DNA of 43,604 nucleotides, taken from the NCBI GenBank assembly GCA_023953775.1, contig JAMLJD010000034.1, positions 1-43,604 on the forward strand. Reading direction: 5' to 3'. Shown piece by piece: positions 1-8,392 of the stretch. Source of the DNA: Rhizobiaceae bacterium (GTDB lineage: Bacteria; Pseudomonadota; Alphaproteobacteria; Rhizobiales; Rhizobiaceae). How positions within the stretch are numbered: the stretch's first letter is position 1; the number at the start of each line of letters is the position of its first letter. Under the pieces are notes generated by a model. It was not told where the DNA came from and searched no databases. It saw nothing but the letters and a program-made list of their open reading frames with translations. The position numbers and the translations under genes were made by a program.

Positions 1-73
1 CGGGATGCGCCTTCGAATAGGCGGCGAGGAAGTGCCGTATGTCCTGACGGTCGAACTGTTCTTGGCTTGCCAT
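1..73 (-). CDS. N-terminal fragment of an unidentified protein, cut by the window edge
   Basis: An open frame starts at an ATG at 73 and runs off the left edge, giving 24 residues (it begins MASQEQFDRQDIRHFLAAYS). The start lies 83 bp past the stop of the amidohydrolase at 157 in the same direction, and GGGAAAAG precedes it as a modest ribosome site, so it is probably the next gene of that operon. The acidic D-x-R-x-FL opening is reminiscent of UbiD-like decarboxylases, but 24 residues are too few to assign a family; that suggestion is a guess. Confidence 0.5.
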   Translation of the reverse strand, partial: MASQEQFDRQDIRHFLAAYSKAHP

Positions 74-156
74 CGGCTTTTCCCGTGTTTTCTCCCAGCG
101 CCGCAGATCCGGCGAAACGACGGCGGCCCGACGCAACCGGACCGCCGTCACGCGTG

Positions 157-1098
157 TCAGGCGGGAACAGCCTGGCCCGCGTTTCGCTTCACACCCGCAT
201 AGGTGTCTGTGAGGCGAGCCTCGGCTTCCTCCATTGTGCGGGGCGGAGGGGTGGGGTCGATGCCGACCAGCTTCGCGATGTTGTTGCCGAGATAGCCCTC
301 GAGATCGTCCTCGGACAGTCCGAGGCCCTGCGGCGGCTCGTGGCAAAGAACCTCGAGTTCGCGCAGCCACATGCCCGGCTCGTTCGGCGGAGAGTCGGTG
401 CCGAAGACGATCTTGTCCTTGGGCAGTTCCTTGGCGAACTCGACGATGCGCGACTGGAAGCACCAGCCGGATTCGCAATAGACGTTCGGCGTATCCATCG
501 CCATCCAGAAGGATTCGAACGAATAATTGCCGCCCGTCTGGATGCCGAAATGGCCGATGATGAAGTTGACCATCGGGAACTCCCGGATGATCGGATAGAA
601 CATCGTCGGGATCGTGTAGGGACCGTCGCCGGTGTGGATCAGCACCACCACGCCGAGTTCGGCGCATTTCTTCATCGCCGGGCGCAGCCATTCGAGCGCC
701 CTGTCGGGACGATAGCCGTGCATGTTGGCGTGCAGCTTCAGCATCTTGAAGCCGTATTCCTTGACGTGGAATTCCAGCTCCGCCGCACCGTTTTCCGGGC
801 CCCAGCGCGGGTTGTAGGTGAAGTTGCCGATGAACCGGTCGGGGTATTTCTGGCACAGCTCCGAGATGTAGGACATGTAGTCGCGAATGCCGTCGCGGCC
901 CATGCGGTTGCCGTCGCGGTATCCCGTGTTTCCCGGCGGCGGCTGGATGAAGCCCATGTCGATGCGACGCGGCTTGCCGTTGATCCAGTACGGACCGTCC
1001 ATCAGCTTGAGCATGCGCTCGCCATTGAACGGCGTGCCGGTGTGGCGCCACGCTTCGTCGACCAGATTGGTCGGATGCAGGTGTGTATCGATGATCAT
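157..1098 (-). CDS. Amidohydrolase family 2 protein (ACMSD/resorcylate-decarboxylase superfamily), catalytic-looking copy
   Basis: A 313-residue TIM-barrel metallo-hydrolase or decarboxylase of the amidohydrolase-2 family (PF04909 type). The metal-site residues are visible: the N-terminal H6-x-H8, H155 in LIHTGDGP, H183 in IIGHFG and D235 in VFGTDSPP. Family members hydrolyse lactones or amides, or decarboxylate aromatic acids in the cytosol; the substrate cannot be read from the sequence. Start: ATG at 1098 preceded by GGAGAG. It lies 39 bp downstream of a close paralogue (1138-2064), and many blocks between them are identical, such as the GKPRRID and EFAKELPK stretches, so this is a tandem duplication. 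Context is a NMT1-type ABC importer upstream. Confidence 0.85.
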   Translation of the reverse strand: MIIDTHLHPTNLVDEAWRHTGTPFNGERMLKLMDGPYWINGKPRRIDMGFIQPPPGNTGYRDGNRMGRDGIRDYMSYISELCQKYPDRFIGNFTYNPRWGPENGAAELEFHVKEYGFKMLKLHANMHGYRPDRALEWLRPAMKKCAELGVVVLIHTGDGPYTIPTMFYPIIREFPMVNFIIGHFGIQTGGNYSFESFWMAMDTPNVYCESGWCFQSRIVEFAKELPKDKIVFGTDSPPNEPGMWLRELEVLCHEPPQGLGLSEDDLEGYLGNNIAKLVGIDPTPPPRTMEEAEARLTDTYAGVKRNAGQAVPA

Positions 1099-1137
1099 TG
1101 TTCTCTCCGAAGGATCTGGAGGATGGTCTGAGACGGC

Positions 1138-2064
1138 TCAGGCCGTCTGGAGCGCGGATTGGTCGCCCTTGAGGCGTGCCTTGGCTTCCTCGAGCGTGCG
1201 CGGCGGCGGCGTCGGGTCGAGACCGATCATCCGGGCGATGTTGTTGCCGAAGTAATCCTCGAGCGTATCCTCATCGAGGTTCAGCCCCTGCGGCGGCTCG
1301 TGGCACAGCACTTCGAGAAGCCGCAGCCACATGCCCGGTTCGTTCGGCGGGGTGTCTGTGCCGAACAGGATCTTGTGCTTCGGCAGTTCCTTGGCGAACT
1401 CGACGATGCGCGACTGCAGGCACCAGCCCGACTCGACGTAGATGTTCGGCGCGTCCATGGCCATCTGGAACGGCTCGAACACGTAGACGCCGCCAGTCTG
1501 GACGCCGAAATGTGCCAGGATGAAGTTTACCTCGGGGAATTCCCGGATGATCGGGTAGAACTCGGTCGGGATCGAGTACGGCCCGTCGCCGGTATGGAGC
1601 TTGACCAGCAATCCGAGCTCGGCGCATTTCTTCATCGCCGGGCGCAGCCAGTCCAGCGCCCGGTCGGGCCGGTAGGCATGCATGTTGGCCTGGAGCTGCA
1701 CCATCTTGAAGCCGTATTCCTTGGCGTGGTGCTCGATCTCCTCGGCGCCGTTCTGGGTTCCGTAGCGCGGATTGTAGACGAAGCAGCCGAGGAACCGGTC
1801 GGGATACTTCTGCACCAGCTCCACCGTGTAGGACATGTAGTCCCGGATGGCCTCCTTGCCGGTCAGGTCGCCATAGCCGTCGGTATAGATGGTGTTGCCC
1901 TGCGGCGGCTGGATGAAGGCCTTGTCGATCCGGCGCGGCTTGCCGTTCACATAATACGGCCCGTCCATCATCTTGAGCAGCCGTTCACCGGTGAACGGTT
2001 CGCCGTCATGCCGCCATGCAAGGTCGACCAGCTTGGTCGGATAGCAGCTAATGTCGATAATCAT
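1138..2064 (-). CDS. Amidohydrolase family 2 paralogue lacking the N-terminal HxH metal ligands
   Basis: A 308-residue paralogue of the downstream gene with the same fold and length. The usual N-terminal His-x-His pair is replaced: residues 6 and 8 are Ser and Tyr (DISCYP instead of DTHLHP), and His123 of the sister protein is Gln125 here (QLQANMH instead of KLHANMH). H157, H185 and D237 are kept. What is seen is loss of the beta-strand-1 metal ligands; the inference is a non-catalytic or differently metallated subunit, perhaps partnering the intact copy. The frame is open upstream to 2124, but the ATG at 2064 has GGAGA at good spacing and aligns with the sister start. It is probably the first gene of the amidohydrolase operon. 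Confidence 0.82.
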   Translation of the reverse strand: MIIDISCYPTKLVDLAWRHDGEPFTGERLLKMMDGPYYVNGKPRRIDKAFIQPPQGNTIYTDGYGDLTGKEAIRDYMSYTVELVQKYPDRFLGCFVYNPRYGTQNGAEEIEHHAKEYGFKMVQLQANMHAYRPDRALDWLRPAMKKCAELGLLVKLHTGDGPYSIPTEFYPIIREFPEVNFILAHFGVQTGGVYVFEPFQMAMDAPNIYVESGWCLQSRIVEFAKELPKHKILFGTDTPPNEPGMWLRLLEVLCHEPPQGLNLDEDTLEDYFGNNIARMIGLDPTPPPRTLEEAKARLKGDQSALQTA

Positions 2065-2461
2065 CGGTTGTCTCCAGGTTTGGCAATGTTCCGCCATCAC
2101 GGAGTATGCGCGCGGCGAAACCACGCGCCCGACAATCTCTCTGCCGCAAATTCTGTCAGAAACTACCGTCGGGCGCAGATCGTGTGATCTCTTGCCAGCA
2201 ATTCCCGACCGGATTTTTCGCGCGGTGCGCGACTGAAAAACGGTGTGCCGCTTCTACTGACAATGGGATTTTTCTAATCGATTCCGATTAAGAAGAAAAC
2301 CCCAAAAATCGCAATTATTGTTTTATTTTCAGATAGTTATAGGAAAATTCAGGCAGGCCCCAACCGTTGCCTCGGATACCTTCCGAAGCCCCGCGCCCTC
2401 CGGCGCCAAATAGAACCGAGTGGCGTCCCGATCCCCGATCAGGACGCCCGGCCCGCCGCGG
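2065..2461 (-). promoter_or_regulatory. Intergenic region upstream of the amidohydrolase operon, with a perfect TAATCG-N4-CGATTA palindrome
   Basis: About 400 bp without a convincing gene. The part from about 2260 to 2350 is strikingly AT-rich for this genome. It holds a perfect inverted repeat, TAATCG ATTC CGATTA, at 2275-2290, about 210 bp before the ATG at 2064. The geometry suits a dimeric regulator (MarR, TetR or IclR class), but none is encoded beside it. The ABC ATPase gene ends at 2462, so this region separates the importer genes from the amidohydrolase pair and probably carries the latter's promoter. No clear terminator hairpin with a T tract was seen. Confidence 0.45.
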
Positions 2462-3367
2462 CTAGGCCTTCCTGCCGATCTGCGGCGTGTCCGCTCTCGC
2501 CTGCGCGATGGTCTCGCGCAGTTCGTGCACGATGTCGTTGAACGGCGCGGTGTAGGTCAGGTCGATCGGACGCGGACGCTCGAAGTCGACCTCCCGTTCG
2601 AGCACCACCTTTCCGGGGCGGGCGCTCATCACGAACACGCGGTCGGCCAGATATGCCGCCTCGCGCAGGTCATGGGTGACGAGGACAACCGTGAAACCCT
2701 TTTGCTGGTGAAGGTCGCGGATGACGCCCCACAATTCCTCGCGCGTGAACGCGTCGAGCGCGCCGAACGGCTCGTCGAGCATCAGCAGTCCCGGTTCGTG
2801 GATCAGCGCACGGCACAGATTTGCGCGCTGCTGCATGCCGCCGGAAAGCTGCCAGGGATATTTCGAACCGAAGCCGGCCAGGCCGACCAGTTCGAGCATC
2901 GCCTCCGCCCTGTCGACATACTCCGCCTTGTTCTTGCGCAGTCGCTCGGCATGCGGGGACACGATCTCGAGCGGCAGCATGATGTTGTCGAGTGTCGTTC
3001 GCCACGGCAGCAGCGACGGATTCTGGAACGCCATGCCGACGATGTTCAGCGGCCCCTTCACATGCCGTCCGTCGACGGTGATGCGGCCGACCTGCGGCAC
3101 GACCAGGCCGGTCGTGAGTTTCATCAGGGTCGACTTGCCGCAGCCGGACGGTCCGACGACGGCGGCGAACTCTCCTTCCCGCACGGACATCGTCAGGTTC
3201 TCGACGGCGGTCACCCCGCCGTGCCCGCCATAGGACAGCGTCACATCGTCGATGGTCACGAAGTCGGTGCGCGGCTGGCCGACGACGGCCTCCGCCTGCC
3301 GGTGCGACAGTTTCTGCACCATTCCGTCCCGACCGCTCAGCGCGGTCTCATTCCACAGAAGCGTCAT
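2462..3367 (-). CDS. ABC transporter ATP-binding protein, SsuB/TauB-like
   Basis: A 301-residue ATPase of the nitrate/sulfonate/taurine importer family, which would energise uptake at the cytoplasmic face. Visible motifs are Walker A (GPSGCGKST), the signature LSGGMQQR, Walker B (LLMLDEPFGALD) and the switch His in VTHDLREA. The frame is open far upstream inside the permease gene, but the real start is the ATG at 3367, preceded by AGGAGA. The first 35 or so residues before the ABC core are longer than usual. It is the third gene of an importer operon, 47 bp after the permease stop. The ligand is unknown; the amidohydrolases downstream suggest a small organic acid or amide rather than a sulfonate. 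Confidence 0.88.
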   Translation of the reverse strand: MTLLWNETALSGRDGMVQKLSHRQAEAVVGQPRTDFVTIDDVTLSYGGHGGVTAVENLTMSVREGEFAAVVGPSGCGKSTLMKLTTGLVVPQVGRITVDGRHVKGPLNIVGMAFQNPSLLPWRTTLDNIMLPLEIVSPHAERLRKNKAEYVDRAEAMLELVGLAGFGSKYPWQLSGGMQQRANLCRALIHEPGLLMLDEPFGALDAFTREELWGVIRDLHQQKGFTVVLVTHDLREAAYLADRVFVMSARPGKVVLEREVDFERPRPIDLTYTAPFNDIVHELRETIAQARADTPQIGRKA

Positions 3368-3414
3368 TGGTCTTCTCCTGTCATCCCTCACGCCGTCACC
3401 GGCCGGGTGTTCGG

Positions 3415-4227
3415 TCAATGATTTTGCGAACGATGAGCCCAGCCCGTGTAGCGCTGCTCGATGAAGGCCGTAACGGCGTAGAGCAGGATGCCGAGCGCCG
3501 ACAGCACCAGTAGAGCCGCGAACACGATCGGCACCTGGAACGCGGCCTGCGCGTCGAGCATCAGCTTGCCGAGGCCACGGCTTGCGCCCGCCGTCTCCGC
3601 AACGACCGCCCCGATGAAGGCGAGCGTGATCGCGACTTTCAGAGATCCGAAGAAATGCGGCAGCGAGCGCGGAATTCCGACCTTGGTCATGACGACCAGC
3701 TTCTTGGCGCCGAGCGCGCGAAGCACGTCTTCCAGCTCGGGCTCCACGGTGGCGAGGCCGGTCGCCACGTTCACCACGATCGGAAAGAACGAGATCAGGA
3801 ACGCGGTCAGGATCGCAGGTACTGTGCCGAGGCCGAACCACAGGATCAGGATCGGCACCACGGCAACCTTGGGGATCGAGTTGAATGCGATCAGGGCAGG
3901 ATAGACCGCCGAATAGACCGCGCGATGCCAGCCCACGGCAACGCCCAGAAGCAGACCGATCACGATCGCCAGGCCGAAACCGAGCAATGTCGTCCACAAC
4001 GTCACGATCGTGTTGTCGAGAATGACCGCCCGGAACTCCCATAGCGCCGACAGGGTCGCCGACGCAGTCGGCAGGATCGTCTCGGGGATGCTGAACAGCC
4101 TGACCGCCGCTTCCCATACGACGAACAGGCCGACGGTGAAGATGACGGGCGAAGCGATGTTTTCCAGATGCCAGCCCCAGTTGATCCGCTTGCGGGCCGG
4201 CGCCGGGATGATGTCCATATTGGCCAT
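3415..4227 (-). CDS. ABC transporter permease, SsuC/TauC-like
   Basis: A 270-residue inner-membrane permease of the binding-protein-dependent family (BPD_transp_1). The first hydrophobic segment is near residues 25-45, and several further segments surround the EAA loop near residues 165-185 (EDVLRALGAKK), the contact for the ATPase. Start: ATG at 4227 with AAGG about 9 bp upstream; a second Met follows at residue 4. It sits between the binding protein (65 bp upstream) and the ATPase (47 bp downstream), the usual order of this family. Substrate specificity cannot be read from the permease. Confidence 0.88.
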   Translation of the reverse strand: MANMDIIPAPARKRINWGWHLENIASPVIFTVGLFVVWEAAVRLFSIPETILPTASATLSALWEFRAVILDNTIVTLWTTLLGFGLAIVIGLLLGVAVGWHRAVYSAVYPALIAFNSIPKVAVVPILILWFGLGTVPAILTAFLISFFPIVVNVATGLATVEPELEDVLRALGAKKLVVMTKVGIPRSLPHFFGSLKVAITLAFIGAVVAETAGASRGLGKLMLDAQAAFQVPIVFAALLVLSALGILLYAVTAFIEQRYTGWAHRSQNH

Positions 4228-4292
4228 GTTCGATGCCTTGCTGTCGAGGACGTGAAGGGAGAGGTAGCGATACCCCTCCCTCGCCGGTCGGG

Positions 4293-5306
4293 CTAGTTGA
4301 TCATCCGGTCTGACGCCGGCGGGAGGAACTGGTCGGTGTAGATGTCCTCGGCCGCCGGCTTGTTCTTGAATTCGAACGTCGTCGCGAGCTGGTCGATGGA
4401 GTTCGACAGCCGGTCCATGTCGACGCTACCGAAGCCGTTTTCCTTCACATAGTCGGTGAAGTAGCACTGGGCGGCGACCAGCTTGAGGCGATCGAGCTCG
4501 ATGTCGCGCTTGGCGATCGGATTGTACTTCATGACGCTGTCCATCGCGCCGTCGGGGTCGCGATAGGCTTCCTGGAAGCCGCGGATCGTCGCCCGCACGA
4601 AGCCCTTCACGGCATCGGGATTTGCCTCGAGGAAGTCGGGGCTGACCATGACGGCGCTGCCGTAGAGGTCGACACCGTAGTCGGCCATCATCATGCCGAC
4701 CGTCTCGTCTTCGGGTATGCCCATCGCCTTGAGTGCCAGGATATTGCTGATGAACGCGGTCACCGCGTCGACCTGGCCCTGCGCCAGCAGGGTTTCGCGA
4801 ACCGGGAAACCGACATTTTCGATCGTCATGGTCGAGGAGTCGATGCCGTTGATGCTGGCGAAGATCGGCCAGTGCGAATACGCCGCGTCAGCCGCCGGCG
4901 CGCCGAGGATCTTGCCCTCCAGGTCCTTCGGCTTGGAGATGCCGTTCTTCTTCAGCGTGAGGACGGAAAAGGGCGGCTTGTTGTAGGTGACGAGCACCGC
5001 CTTGATCTTTTCGGCCGTGGCACTGTCGCGGTATTTGATCAGCGCGTTGATATCCATCTGGCCGATATCGTACGAGCCCGAGGCGATCCGGTTGATGCCG
5101 TCGAGGCTGCCGGTGCCCGGATCGATCGTGACGTCGAGGCCTTCGTCCTTGTAGTAGCCCTTGTCGAGCGCCACCAGGAAGGGCGCGACATGGCCCTCGA
5201 AGCGCCATTCGTGGATGAAGCGGACCTTGGTGAGGTCCTGCGCCGCCGCCATCGTTGCAAACAAGGCTGCGGACGCGGTGATGAACGCTGCAAGCAATCT
5301 ACGCAT
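4293..5306 (-). CDS. ABC transporter substrate-binding protein, NMT1/SsuA-like
   Basis: A 337-residue periplasmic binding protein of the NMT1/THI5-SsuA family. It has a classical signal peptide (MRRLLAAFITASAALFATM, then A-A-A-Q, cleavage near residue 23). The start of the mature protein (FLVALDKGYYKDEGLDV) is the typical first lobe of this family. The frame stays open to 5504, but the ATG at 5306 directly follows a GGAGG site and begins the signal peptide, so upstream residues are not coding. First gene of the importer operon. Family ligands include sulfonates, nitrate, thiamin precursors and aromatic carboxylates; the ligand here is unknown. Confidence 0.87.
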   Translation of the reverse strand: MRRLLAAFITASAALFATMAAAQDLTKVRFIHEWRFEGHVAPFLVALDKGYYKDEGLDVTIDPGTGSLDGINRIASGSYDIGQMDINALIKYRDSATAEKIKAVLVTYNKPPFSVLTLKKNGISKPKDLEGKILGAPAADAAYSHWPIFASINGIDSSTMTIENVGFPVRETLLAQGQVDAVTAFISNILALKAMGIPEDETVGMMMADYGVDLYGSAVMVSPDFLEANPDAVKGFVRATIRGFQEAYRDPDGAMDSVMKYNPIAKRDIELDRLKLVAAQCYFTDYVKENGFGSVDMDRLSNSIDQLATTFEFKNKPAAEDIYTDQFLPPASDRMIN

Positions 5307-5557
5307 GATTTCCTCCCAGACACCCGCGGATGCGCGTCGCGCGAGCGAACTTGGGACCTGGTTGCCAGAGCCCGGCAATCCGGTGAGCCTTCCGGTGCCT
5401 TGCAACTCCTGACGAACCTGGTCGCCCGTTTCCGATGCCGATGAATTGGGAGTGATGTCTTGTCCTGCGCAGCCCAACTCATTGGCGATCCAACGAGTGA
5501 GCAATTATCTCCCCCATTTTGCCGAGGGGACTGGAGCGCTTCTACTCACACACCGAA

Positions 5558-5587
5558 TTTGTACACCTGTGCCGAAGCGCCTGTCAA
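5558..5587 (-). promoter_or_regulatory. Candidate sigma-70 promoter of the NMT1-type importer operon
   Basis: On the minus strand a perfect TTGACA (top-strand 5582-5587) is followed after 18 bp by TACAAA (5558-5563), a fair -10. It lies about 250 bp upstream of the binding-protein ATG at 5306. The 330-bp gap 5307-5636 has no convincing gene and is AT-rich near its right end. The call is by consensus match only. Confidence 0.35.
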
Positions 5588-5607
5588 AGGGGAAACACCT
5601 TCAAAAC

Positions 5608-5632
5608 TTTCAATGAAATTGGTATGTTATAC
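5608..5632. promoter_or_regulatory. Two short palindromes upstream of the importer promoter
   Basis: TTTCA-A-TGAAA at 5608-5618 and GTAT-GTT-ATAC at 5622-5632 sit side by side, about 20-45 bp upstream of the candidate -35 and just beyond the NUDIX gene stop. The second resembles the short dyads bound by GntR-type regulators. No adjacent regulator gene exists, so this is only an operator candidate. Confidence 0.25.
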
Positions 5633-5636
5633 AGTT

Positions 5637-6104
5637 TCACACTACTGCACATGCCGCCACCGAACCACGGCTGGAGAGAGCCTCGAGCACTTCCGCTGCC
5701 ACGGACTCCGGCAGGTCGCCGGGAGAAAACCAGCCTGCCTCCAGCACCTTGCTTGTGTCCTGGACGATCGGGTCTCCCGACATGATCGATGCGGCATGCA
5801 CGACGGTGATCGACCCTCCGACGCCGTCTTGCTTTTCGGTCACCGAGACCAGGCAATGCGGCCATGACAGCACGCCGAACTGCTCGTGAAGCCGCCGTGT
5901 TCCGGCAAGTCCGATGGCTTCGCCAGACAGCGCCGCGCCGCCCGGAAGGGTCCATTCCGGCTCGCCCCCTCCGCATGCATAGCGCCCGAGCAGCACCCGG
6001 CCTGACCGGTCAGCGATCAGCAGACGGCAGATCACGCGGACGAGGCGGGGCGACGCGTCGGACAGTGCCCCCGGATCGCCTTTCAATGCGGTCATGACGT
6101 TCAT
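5637..6104 (-). CDS. NUDIX-fold protein with a degenerate NUDIX box
   Basis: A 155-residue NUDIX-domain protein, small and cytosolic. The WTLPGG lead-in (51-56) and the framework G56-x5-E62-x7-R70 are present. The box then reads RRLHEQFG rather than REUxEExG: the first glutamate of the REUxEE core is Arg71 and the last is Gln75, leaving only E74 of the three usual metal-binding glutamates. Hydrolase activity may therefore be weak or absent, or the domain may bind a nucleotide-like ligand. Start: the ATG at 6104 has AGGGAG 8 bp upstream and is preferred to the Met at 6131. It follows bhcD by 138 bp in the same direction, so it may be co-transcribed with the glyoxylate-assimilation operon; a functional link is unproven. 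Confidence 0.75.
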   Translation of the reverse strand: MNVMTALKGDPGALSDASPRLVRVICRLLIADRSGRVLLGRYACGGGEPEWTLPGGAALSGEAIGLAGTRRLHEQFGVLSWPHCLVSVTEKQDGVGGSITVVHAASIMSGDPIVQDTSKVLEAGWFSPGDLPESVAAEVLEALSSRGSVAACAVV

Positions 6105-6242
6105 TCGGATATTCTCCCTTTGGCACGGCACTGGCTGCCGTCGCCGGTCCGTGCGCGGCAGGCACCCGGCTCTGTGTTGCCCGTCACTTCACCGACGGGC
6201 AGAGACAATTCGACTGGCAGTTACTGCTTCAGTCGGCGCGGA

Positions 6243-7208
6243 TCAGAACGCGACGTCCTGGGCGCGGCCCGCCTTCTTGGCGAGGTCGACCGCCACGGAG
6301 GCAACCGCGAGATCCTGGAGGCCGACACCCGTTCCGTCGAACAGCGTTATCTCGTCGTCGGAGCTGCGGCCCGCATGCACGCCATTGATCACCGCGCCGA
6401 TCGGCGTGATGTCGGTCTCCGAGATCAGCCCTTCCGACACGGCACGCTGGCATTCGCCGATTAAGACGGACTGTGCCACCTCGTCCGTAAACACGGTCGC
6501 TGCTGCAACGAGCTCGGCCTCGACCTCCTGCTTGCCCTTCGTGTCGGTGCCCATGCAGGCGAGATGCGTTCCCGGCCGGACCTGCGAGCGCTTCAGGATC
6601 GGCGCGAAGCTCGACGTGATCGTCACGATGACGTCCGCCTCCGCGCCGAGCCGGTCCAGATCGACGGCCTCGAACGGCAACCCGATCTCCTCGGCCGTTT
6701 CGGCGAGGCGCGACAGCATTTCGGGATGAAGGTTCCAGCCGATCACCCGTTCGAAGTCGCGCTGCGTGGCTGCCGCGCGCATCTGGAAGGCAGACTGGAA
6801 GCCGGCCCCGACCATGCCCAGCACCTTCGCGTCCTTGCGGGCGAGCCGGCCGATCGACACGGCCGAGGCCGCTGCCGTCCGTACCGCGGTCAGGTAGTTG
6901 CCGCCGACGATCGCATGCGGACGACCCGTATCGGGGTCGAACAGGAAGACGGTCGACTGATGGTTGGTCAAACCCTTCTTCTCGTTGCCCGGCCAGTAGC
7001 CGCCCGACTTCAGGCCAAGCGTCAGTCCCCCCCGGTCGAAGCCCGACTTGAAGCCGTAGAGCGCATCCGCATGCCCGATCGCCTCGCGGACGACCGGGAA
7101 ATTGTAGGCGTCGCCTCGCGCCATGGCGGCGAACACGCCCTCCACGGCGGTCAGCGCGTCGCCCATGCCGACCACCTCGCGGCAGGTCTCTTCCGATACA
7201 ATCAGCAT
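6243..7208 (-). CDS. bhcD: Iminosuccinate reductase (ornithine cyclodeaminase/mu-crystallin family)
   Basis: A 321-residue NAD(P)H-dependent imine reductase of the ornithine cyclodeaminase/mu-crystallin fold. In the beta-hydroxyaspartate cycle this enzyme reduces iminosuccinate to aspartate, regenerating the amino donor for BhcA. The Rossmann motif GAGFQS is at 134-139, and an active-site lysine candidate lies in LGLKSGGYWPGN (about residue 67). On its own it would be called an ornithine cyclodeaminase-like protein; the specific assignment rests on its position as fourth gene in the order bhcA-B-C-D. The ATG at 7208 is 10 bp past the bhcC stop. The ribosome site is weak, as expected for translational coupling. 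Confidence 0.87.
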   Translation of the reverse strand: MLIVSEETCREVVGMGDALTAVEGVFAAMARGDAYNFPVVREAIGHADALYGFKSGFDRGGLTLGLKSGGYWPGNEKKGLTNHQSTVFLFDPDTGRPHAIVGGNYLTAVRTAAASAVSIGRLARKDAKVLGMVGAGFQSAFQMRAAATQRDFERVIGWNLHPEMLSRLAETAEEIGLPFEAVDLDRLGAEADVIVTITSSFAPILKRSQVRPGTHLACMGTDTKGKQEVEAELVAAATVFTDEVAQSVLIGECQRAVSEGLISETDITPIGAVINGVHAGRSSDDEITLFDGTGVGLQDLAVASVAVDLAKKAGRAQDVAF

Positions 7209-7218
7209 CGCCGCGCCG

Positions 7219-8382
7219 TCAGTACGCCATGCCGCGCGCCGATACCGGCCACAGCGTTTCGACCTTGCCATTGCGCACGCCCACATACCAGTCGTGGATG
7301 TTGCAGGTCGGGTCGCAATGGCCCGGCACGAGCCGCAGCTTCTCGTTGATCGCCAGCACGCCGTTCGGGTCTTCGATCACGCCGTGCTCGTCCGAACACT
7401 TGATGTACTTCACATCGTCGCGCCCGAAGACGAAAGGCAGCCCGCTGTCGACGGATTGCGCCTTGAGCCCGGCGTCACAGATCGCCTTGTCGGCCTTGGC
7501 ATGGCTCATGACACTGGTCAGCAGGAACAGTGAATTCTCCCACTCGCCCTGGTCGATACGCTGGCCATCCTTGTCGAGGATGCGGCCGTAGTCGGCATCC
7601 ATGAAGGCGTAGGAGCCGCACTGCAGCTCGTTGTAGACGCCCGAGGCGGATTCGAAATAGTAGCTTCCGGTTCCGCCGCCGCTCACCAGCTCGGGCTTCA
7701 GGCCGACGGCTTCGAGCCCTGCCACGGCGTCCTTCACCATCGCGATTGCAATGTCGAGGTTCGCCTGGCGGTCCTCATACTTGTCGAGGTGCTGCATGGC
7801 GCCCTGATAGGCCTGTATTCCGGTGAACTTGAGGTTCGGCGCGGCGTCGACGGCCTTTGCGATCTCAACGACCGCTTGCGTCGTCGTCACGCCGCAGCGC
7901 CCGGCTCCGCAGTCGATCTCGACGAAGACCTCGAGCACCGTTCCGTGCTTGCGCGCCGCGGCCGACAGTTCGGCGACATTTGCAAGGTCGTCCACGCACA
8001 CGATGATGCGGGCACCAAGTCCGGGCAGGCGTGCGAGCCGATCGATCTTGGCCGGATCACGCACCTGGTTCGACACAAGCACGTCCTTGATGCCGCCGCG
8101 CACAAAGACCTCGGCTTCGCTGACCTTCTGGCAGCACACCCCGACGGCCCCGCCCAGCCTTTCCTGCAACTTCGCCACGTCGACCGATTTGTGCATCTTG
8201 CCATGCACACGGTGGCGCATGCCGTGCGCCCGGGCGTAGTCGCCCATCTTCCTGATGTTGCGCTCCAGCGCATCGAGGTCGAGGACAAGGCACGGCGTCT
8301 GGATATCGGCCTCGTCCATGCCCGGCAGCGCGGGCACGTCGTAGCCGACCTCGAGCGCGTCGAATGTGGTGGGTGCGTTCAT
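7219..8382 (-). CDS. bhcC: Beta-hydroxyaspartate aldolase (D-threonine aldolase/DSD-like, PLP enzyme)
   Basis: A 387-residue fold-type III PLP enzyme related to D-threonine aldolase and D-serine dehydratase. In the cycle it condenses glycine with glyoxylate to give erythro-beta-hydroxyaspartate. The entry strand (TPCLVLDLDALERNI) precedes the PLP lysine in HGKMHKS; the phosphate loop is SGGGTGSYYFE. A C-terminal metal site is suggested by GHCDPTCNIHDW, as in metal-dependent D-threonine aldolases. Start: ATG at 8382 with GAGGAGAG upstream, 10 bp after the bhcB stop. The family also contains 3-hydroxy-D-aspartate aldolases; the neighbours decide for BhcC. Confidence 0.9.
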   Translation of the reverse strand: MNAPTTFDALEVGYDVPALPGMDEADIQTPCLVLDLDALERNIRKMGDYARAHGMRHRVHGKMHKSVDVAKLQERLGGAVGVCCQKVSEAEVFVRGGIKDVLVSNQVRDPAKIDRLARLPGLGARIIVCVDDLANVAELSAAARKHGTVLEVFVEIDCGAGRCGVTTTQAVVEIAKAVDAAPNLKFTGIQAYQGAMQHLDKYEDRQANLDIAIAMVKDAVAGLEAVGLKPELVSGGGTGSYYFESASGVYNELQCGSYAFMDADYGRILDKDGQRIDQGEWENSLFLLTSVMSHAKADKAICDAGLKAQSVDSGLPFVFGRDDVKYIKCSDEHGVIEDPNGVLAINEKLRLVPGHCDPTCNIHDWYVGVRNGKVETLWPVSARGMAY

Positions 8383-8392
8383 GGAACTCTCC

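Noticed and set aside
6243..7208. Ornithine cyclodeaminase of proline or arginine metabolism
   Set aside because: The family match is real, but position directly after bhcA, bhcB and bhcC makes iminosuccinate reductase far more likely.
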